NCBI GenBank assembly: GCA_004154925.1
Contig: QJNS01000074.1
Coordinates: 50,885-114,884 of the forward strand
From: Monosporascus cannonballus
Taxonomy: Eukaryota; Ascomycota; Sordariomycetes; Xylariales
DNA: 64,000 nt
Direction of reading: 5' to 3'
Of this stretch, positions 57,807 through 64,000 are shown piece by piece (position 1 is the first letter of the stretch; each line of letters begins with the position of its first letter). The position numbers were made by a program, and so were the translations under genes. The notes under the pieces are model-generated. The model made no database searches, had not been told where the DNA came from, and was given only the letters and a program-made list of their open reading frames with translations.

Positions 57807-59915
57807 TGCATAGATCTTTAACAAGGGATACCATATTCGTATTACCAGCAATGAGGAGACCTATTGTCTTAGAGTACGTGGACCTCATACAGTGTTAAAT
57901 GACGAATTTTAAACAAAGACCGATGCATAAATAATGAATTGATATAATTGTCTGCGGAAATCCGGTAATTAGTGCTAGTTCTTTGTCAAAATCGACTTTA
58001 AGTATCCCATCTGATTTTGCCCTGTTTTTGGCTCTGCTTATATACCTTCGTTAAGACCTTCGAGTAAAGCAGACTATAGGTAGTAACTGTAACTGTCACG
58101 GCGTGTACCCAGTACACCTAGACTACCTCAGCAAGCTACTGCACCAAACAAATTGCAAGTCCATGACTTGGAGTCCTAAGCGGCCATATACGGGCGACAT
58201 CATCCACTTATTTCGCCACTATCGTAGCAGTAACCGTATATATTTCTGCAGCTTTAAGAATAGAAATTATCTACCAGATTGCACCTCGACGCCATGTAAA
58301 GCCCCTTCTCTTTCTGCCTAATGCTTTCTACTGTCTTGCTGGAATGCAATGTCGGGAGCTCCACCTGGTTTCAGGTGTTGACTCCTTTTCTTCATGGACG
58401 GATACAGTCGTATCAACGCGTTCCTCGCCTTCTGTAGTGCAATATATCTTGGCAATCCCCACCATTATCACAGATCACCACCCGGTTCCCCGGATCACTA
58501 GGAGCTACATATGGAGGCCCAGCCCGGAGCCTGTTAGAGGAAGATGCGTCACGTTGGTGAGACCGCGCGTATAGCAGATTCAGGGCAACTTGTTCATCCA
58601 TGGGAAGGTCTAGACAAGCCAGGTTACCGGGGGTAGTAAACCTAGATACCTGAGAAACCGGGTTTACCACATGTCCCGGGGCTGCTGTGCCACCGTTGCC
58701 GAAGCCTGAAGACTCGTCTCCTTCGAATGGTTATCCCGTGGTCTTTGGCACAGAGGGTCCTTGATTCCTTCGTAGACAGACAAGAGAGCCGAAAGTATCA
58801 AGCCTGGAGTTCCATACGAGCCTATCTTTAATTGCCCTTGGAGGCATTGGTAGTGACGAGATATTTAAAGGTATGCGATTGTGAAGGGGACGCCACCACC
58901 GCGAAGTCTGGCAAAGGGGAATCCGCAAAGAGACGACACGGTGCCCTCCCCTGATATGGACCTGGCTTAAGGGTGCGAAATTGGAGTGTTACCAGGTTAG
59001 GTTATCTCTTATACCCTTGCCATAAATATACGTAGAAAAGGCGTACTAAGGCTTATCTGGACGACGTATCAATGCTGGTTCGTAAGGCGCATTCCGTTGT
59101 CACTGAAGCACATAACGAGTTCGTCGTTATCTAACAGCAACATGCAGACTTCGTGCGAATCCGACTGCGTTAGGTATGAGGCAGGTCAAATCTTCAATCA
59201 TTCCGGCCGAGACGGCCATAATTTTGCCTGCTGGAAGACAGCAGCCGTGCACAGACCCGCACATATACTTAATATATATATTGGCTGCCTCTGGACTGCG
59301 CGTCTGCAAGGGGTTGCGTCGGCAGCCTTAGGCGGCGTGTGAGATTTAAGACCTGATAGTGTCCCGCCATAGTGTGGGGCCTCACATTTTTCGGCATTTC
59401 AGGATCTGACACGGCGCAACAGAATCTTGTTCCAACAGCCCAACCACCAACGCCGGTCTACCTTGCTTCTTATTCATTATAGTTTCTTTTCTTCAGTGCT
59501 GAGCTTTACTGAACCCAGGTACCCAAGATATGACATGCGCGAGACATCTTCCGGCGAAGACGGCTCTTTGAGAGTGATGGTCAGCGCCCATCCTGGATGC
59601 GATACCTACCGAGAATCCAGGATGTGGTATCCCTGCCCCTCCGTTTGTCTTCTCTAACCCCGACTCCAGGTCTTCAGAGGTGACTGCATGGTGGGGTTGA
59701 TTCCTTCATTACTTGCAAGACCAGCCATGCTGTTCTCGCTTCAGACATCCTTGTTCCATGCCTTGCAGACTTGGCTGGGCTACTCCTTAAGCAACAGTCT
59801 CTAGGAGCTTAAAGAGCTTGTTCATATTTTATGGGGGTCGCTTTATATCTTCATTATAATCCATCTCCTTTCTAGTCTTGGTCTTGACTCCGGGTTTTAC
59901 GCTTCGTGAAGTGTT
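57807..59915. other. Gene-poor 2.1-kb stretch
   Basis: No coding region I can support. It holds the kinase-like gene's promoter at the left and the 3' region of the NLR pseudogene at the right. Open frames are short with no family signal. Confidence 0.4.
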
Positions 59916-62900
59916 TCAACATCCTCCTACAGCAAGGGATTGTCCGGCTCTCCCATCAGACGGTTCGTCCTCGAACCCCGGCTGCCATGGCTGATACAGC
60001 GGCCGAAGGTTTTGCTGCCAGCCATGGGACTGTGTCCCTCCGCGAATCTCTAAGGCCTTGGCCATGGATTTATGGCCATTCACTGATGCCCAATCTAAGG
60101 GTGTGAAACCTTTCTCATCTACAAGCGAGAACTGAACCTTTGGTACGCGCAATATGGCTTGGGCGGCGACAAGGCTCCCTGTTATTGCTGCCGTATGGAG
60201 CGGGGTATAGCCACAGCAATCGCGGCCGTTAACGTCTGCGCCGAGTGCTGTGAATGTCTTGATCAGCCACTCAACCGGCGAGGAAGTTTGTATTGTGGTG
60301 GACTCGTCTTCCCAGTCCTCGTTGACATCCTCCAGAATGATCTCTCCGGCGTCGTCATCTTCAAGTTTCCTGCGGTCGACCCAGTGGCATAAGTAATGGA
60401 GAGCCGATCGGCCGAAACAGTCTACGTGGGTTGGTATTCTCCGAGCTCCTGTGGGGAAAGATTGGAAGACAGAAGCCTGGCAACATACTCCACCGTGCCC
60501 CTGTCTCCGCTACACACGGCCAAGGGGACAACGTTCCTGCGGAACCTATCAAGAATATCATACAGTGCGCCATGGCGGATTAGAGTCTGCGCGCACTCTA
60601 CGGAGCCAACCTTAAGCTCATGATGCAGAGGCGTAAATGAACAAAGTGTCTCTTAGATTGGGATCGACGCTAATCTCTAAGAGAATGGAGGGCGCGGACT
60701 CATTGCTGAAGATGCAAGCGAAGTGCAGCGGCGACCTCCCGGTGTCATCTCGGACGTCGACCTGGGGACGGAGAACTGGAAGACACTGGCGAATGAAGCT
60801 GTCGGAATGCCACATCACGAGGTAGTGCAGAATACTTCGTCCCTCGATGTCGGCGGCGTATGTGCCGATATTCCTGATTGAAGCCTTGAGCAGAAGGCTG
60901 GTTATAGCTCGATGCCCCTGTTCTGCAGCAACGTGAATTGGGAGTTTGCCCGTCTTGTCACGAATGGAACAACTTGCACCGGCTTGGAGCAAGGCCTTGC
61001 ACGCCGTTCCGTTCCGATACTCAGCCGCGATGTGAAGTGCGGTCCGGCCGTCACAGTTTGTCTTGTCAAGCCAGTCTTTCGATTTAGCAGTCAGGAGAGA
61101 TGGAAGCGATGCCCATTGAAACTCGCTTGCTCAGTGAGCGATAGTCTTGCCTCCGCCGTCTGTAGCGTCGTCATCGACGGAGAACCTATGAACAAGAATG
61201 TTTGCTACCTGTCCACAGTCTTGCTGGGCGCAGAGGATTAGGAGGTTCGAGCCACAATCCCGATGTGCTGATCACGTCAGGCGGAAACTTGTCGAGAACA
61301 CGGAAGAGTCTCTGCTTCGTACCGTGATACGCATAGCGTCCCAGGAGGTTGAGTCCATCCCGGTCAATTATTACAGCTTTAAATGGGTCGCGCTGTACAA
61401 TAAGCTCTTCCATCAGATCCCAATGAAGTGATGCGGTCTGGTGAATGAATGTTCGCAGAGTGTAATCGTCAACTACCGGATCCGTCCACAATGATCGGCT
61501 GGGTAGTTTCCATGACTTCTCGAACCAGTTTTCAGGCAGGTCTGACCGCACAATTATCCACAGCGCGCTCTGTTCTGACAGTCCTCCATCGAAGACCTGC
61601 TCGATGGCATTGAGCCCTTGCTTGTTTTGCTCGTAGGTGTCGACGTCTCTGCGGCGGAGGAGTCCGCGCGTGACCGTCTGCAGACCCTTCCGCGACAGGC
61701 ACCATTGTAATAGCGTCCAGCCTTCCTTGCTCCGGGCGTTCACTTCGGCGCGAGGATCCGCAAGCAGACGCAGGATTAGAGTCGTGTCAATACCTGCTTT
61801 GAGCGCAATATGCAGCACATAGTCGACGCAAGCGTTAGTTGGCCCGAGCCTGGTCGCTGTGTGCTAGGAGTAGCTCGACGGACTCTTTTCTGTCCTCAAG
61901 CAAGGCCTAGGCTAAAGGGGTCCATCCATGACAGTCAACCCCGTTGATATTCTCCCCACGGTTTATTAAGTTCTGGAGAACACTAGGATGATCTCCTGCT
62001 CTTAACATGAAGAGTAGAGGAGGAAGCCGAGAGAACTGGTCGATGTTATCCTAGAACGGTCCACGGTGATATCGAGCCATTCTAGGGGCATAGCGACTAT
62101 GAGAAAGTAATGCGACTGGTGAAGCAAGGCACAGTTGGTCAACGAATTGCTCACTTCAGGATCCGAAGATCCATGGTTGGAACGATAGTTCCAGTAGGAG
62201 ACACAATACCCAAAAAGCTGTGCGTGCGCTCATCCAGCTCCGTCTGGCCCAGCTTTAGGATGGCCTTGCCAATGCGATCTGACGTCTCCTGATCTGCATG
62301 AACCGAGTCCGGCTCGTCATACTTCGCGAAGTCCAGTGACTGCAATGCCTTTTCACCTTGCAGAGATGTGACGAAGAAGTCTCTCATCCTCTCCGCCATA
62401 GCCTCTCTCGCAATATCTCGTAGTTTGATGTCACAGTTAGGCTTATCGCGAGAAAAGGTTGCATATAGTGTGGAAAGTGTAAATTGTCATGGATTGTTCG
62501 GGCTCTAGAGAGCAGTGGCTAGAGGGCTCTACATATAGTGTGGGAGCCCCGGAACAACGTTCTTGCGGGGTGCCTACAGGTGCTTGATGACTAAGCACGT
62601 GACCCCTATACTGCGACATTTGACAAAGTCCGGAAAGCTGAGGACGATAATGCATCTCTTGGCGAGCTCAGCGTCTACATCAGCCTCACGAATGGGGAAT
62701 TTGGACAACACCTGCGAATCGTGGGCTGAAGGTGCTATATTGGTATTGGCAGGGGTTAGGAGCTCCTTGACCGTGGTATGCGAAAATCTGACGCTTATAT
62801 TCGGGTCGACGCCTAGGAGGTATCCGAAAGCCTGGTCAAAGTAGGCATCGAAGTTGAAACCAAGGGAGTACTGGAGATCAGACCACGACTTCTGACCCGT

Positions 62901-64000
62901 GCTTATCGCAACTGGATGTTGGAGTTCGGTAACGTTGAGAGGCTTCCGAGACCCAAGAACCCAGGTGAATCCAATCTTAGCAACTTCCTGAGAGTCCTCA
63001 GGTATGCGCTCAAGAAGCGAGCAATAGAAAGCTCTTGCTTCGCCAGACAACCGTCGGAGTCCGTCAAGACGGGCTTTAATCACCTATGGCGACCAATGAG
63101 TCACGCCAGCACTAAAGTAGCTCCAAGCTAGTGATGCTTGCAAGAAGTTGCCCTCCGAGACATCGACTAACGACTCCTCTATGACATTCTAGTACTGCCA
63201 TGAGATCACTCCACTCGAGCAGAGGTCGCCCACTCGGGCACTGATAAAATGTCGAACATCCTCGGAGACCTTATTCTGCCTGCGGATGTCGAACCATGAC
63301 ACTGGTTCGGTGATGCCTCTTCCCAAGGAGCTGCTGCGGCCGCAGACTATGAACTTCAGTTTCCGTCCAAGGTCTTGCAACACGAGGAGACGGATTCGTC
63401 GGATGAGGCCATCTCGTAATTGATCCTGTAGTTCATCGATTGCGTCGATCAAGATCCAGAAGGTGAAGTCATCACCACGCTGAAGGATTGTGCTTAAAAA
63501 TTTCCAGGTAATATTCAATTCTTCACGGGGTCCGTCCTCCTTTCCAAGGAAGTCTCTGTCGGCTGAAACGTAGGACTGGAGGTCGGACTCGCTCAAGTAA
63601 CGGAAGAGGTGTTTGTTGTGTGAGAGTAGCTGATACAAGAGGGATTTGACGACGTGCTCTTCAGACTCTCGCAGCCATTGCTTCGAAGTGCAGAAGTAAA
63701 AAGCGACTATAGGCTCCTTATCAACTGTCGTCTGGTTTCTCTGGAGCCACCGTCGCAAATGCTCAATCAGTAACCTCGAGGCCGTCGTCTTCCCAGCACC
63801 AGGAGCTCCCGATATCCATAGAATCTGCGCATCAGACCGATCACGCCAGTCTTGGAAGACACTGGTATCAAGAATACGAGCAGGTACCGGGACTGGCTCT
63901 AGTAACGCTTCTCAGGACCTCGTCTGGATCCAAGGTTTTGATGCAACGAAGGAACTCGTCCCACACCGGGCTCTTCCTTTTCTGTATGCGGTGCAGGGCG
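59916..64000 (-). pseudogene. NACHT-ankyrin (NLR-like) pseudogene, 5' end outside the window
   Basis: From the right edge leftward: a pre-NACHT part (FLRCIKTLDPDEVLRSVTRASPGTC), a Walker A ILWISGAPGAGKTT (about 63790-63830), a Walker B-like FWILIDAIDELQD (about 63430-63470), a winged-helix-like region (RLSGEARAFYCSLLERIP, 63040), then ankyrin repeats (GWTLLQWCL, GRTALHIAAEY, GKLPIHVAAEQGH, GRSPLHFAC, GYTPLHTAA, GFTPLDWASVNGH) ending at TAG/TAA near 59916. Breaks seen: about a 2-base loss near 63870 just before Walker A, TAG codons at about 63190 and 63083, TGA in the ankyrin part near 61130, and frame changes near 60600. Fungal NLRs act in self/non-self recognition and programmed cell death. 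Several stops are C-to-T type. The rest of the gene lies beyond base 64000. Confidence 0.8.

Overview
The window looks like nuclear DNA of a filamentous ascomycete (Pezizomycotina, probably a Sordariomycete, from general impression rather than a phylogeny). Genes carry short introns of about 50-100 nt with GTAAG-type donors and CTAA/CTGAC-like branch sites. A GC-balanced gene landscape is cut by one block of about 35 kb (6.59-41.36 kb) of extreme AT richness. Repeat copies in that block differ mostly by C-to-T and G-to-A changes, the mark of repeat-induced point mutation (RIP).

Left gene island (1-6.6 kb): a single-pass membrane/coiled-coil protein of unknown function (minus), a mitochondrial threonyl-tRNA synthetase (MST1-type, plus) and a small three-exon bHLH factor resembling INO4 (minus).

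AT block (6.6-41.36 kb): nested transposons, several with recoverable ends. A Ty3/Gypsy element (7125-25009, LTRs about 188 bp, TSD TAAAA, recognisable RT with YMDD) has its 5' LTR split by a 10,955-bp TIR element (7163-18117, 8-bp TSD GAGCACCG). A second member of that TIR family (25939-41361, 8-bp TSD CTAGCGCC with the left copy mutated to CTAATGTC) is itself split by LTR-retroelement sequence (26531-40582, LTRs about 352 bp) holding two different decayed Gypsy pol regions and two GC-richer LTR-like islands. The TIR family could not be assigned to a superfamily.

Middle island (41.4-47.5 kb): a Maf-type nucleotide pyrophosphatase, a three-exon SDR oxidoreductase and a six-exon protein with two C-terminal C2H2 fingers (660 aa; splice model worked out here).

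Right region (47.5-64 kb): mostly decay. There is a broken Zn2Cys6 regulator, a broken C-terminal half of an MFS (polyamine/drug type) transporter lying divergently beside it, a kinase-like gene whose catalytic HRD reads HRE, and a broken NACHT-ankyrin (NLR-like) gene running off the right edge. Between them, at 55206-55331, is a tRNA-Lys(CUU) gene whose D-loop is split by 53 nt with spliceosomal-type GT...AG ends. Removing exactly that segment restores a normal 73-nt tRNA. This is the most unusual single observation in the window.
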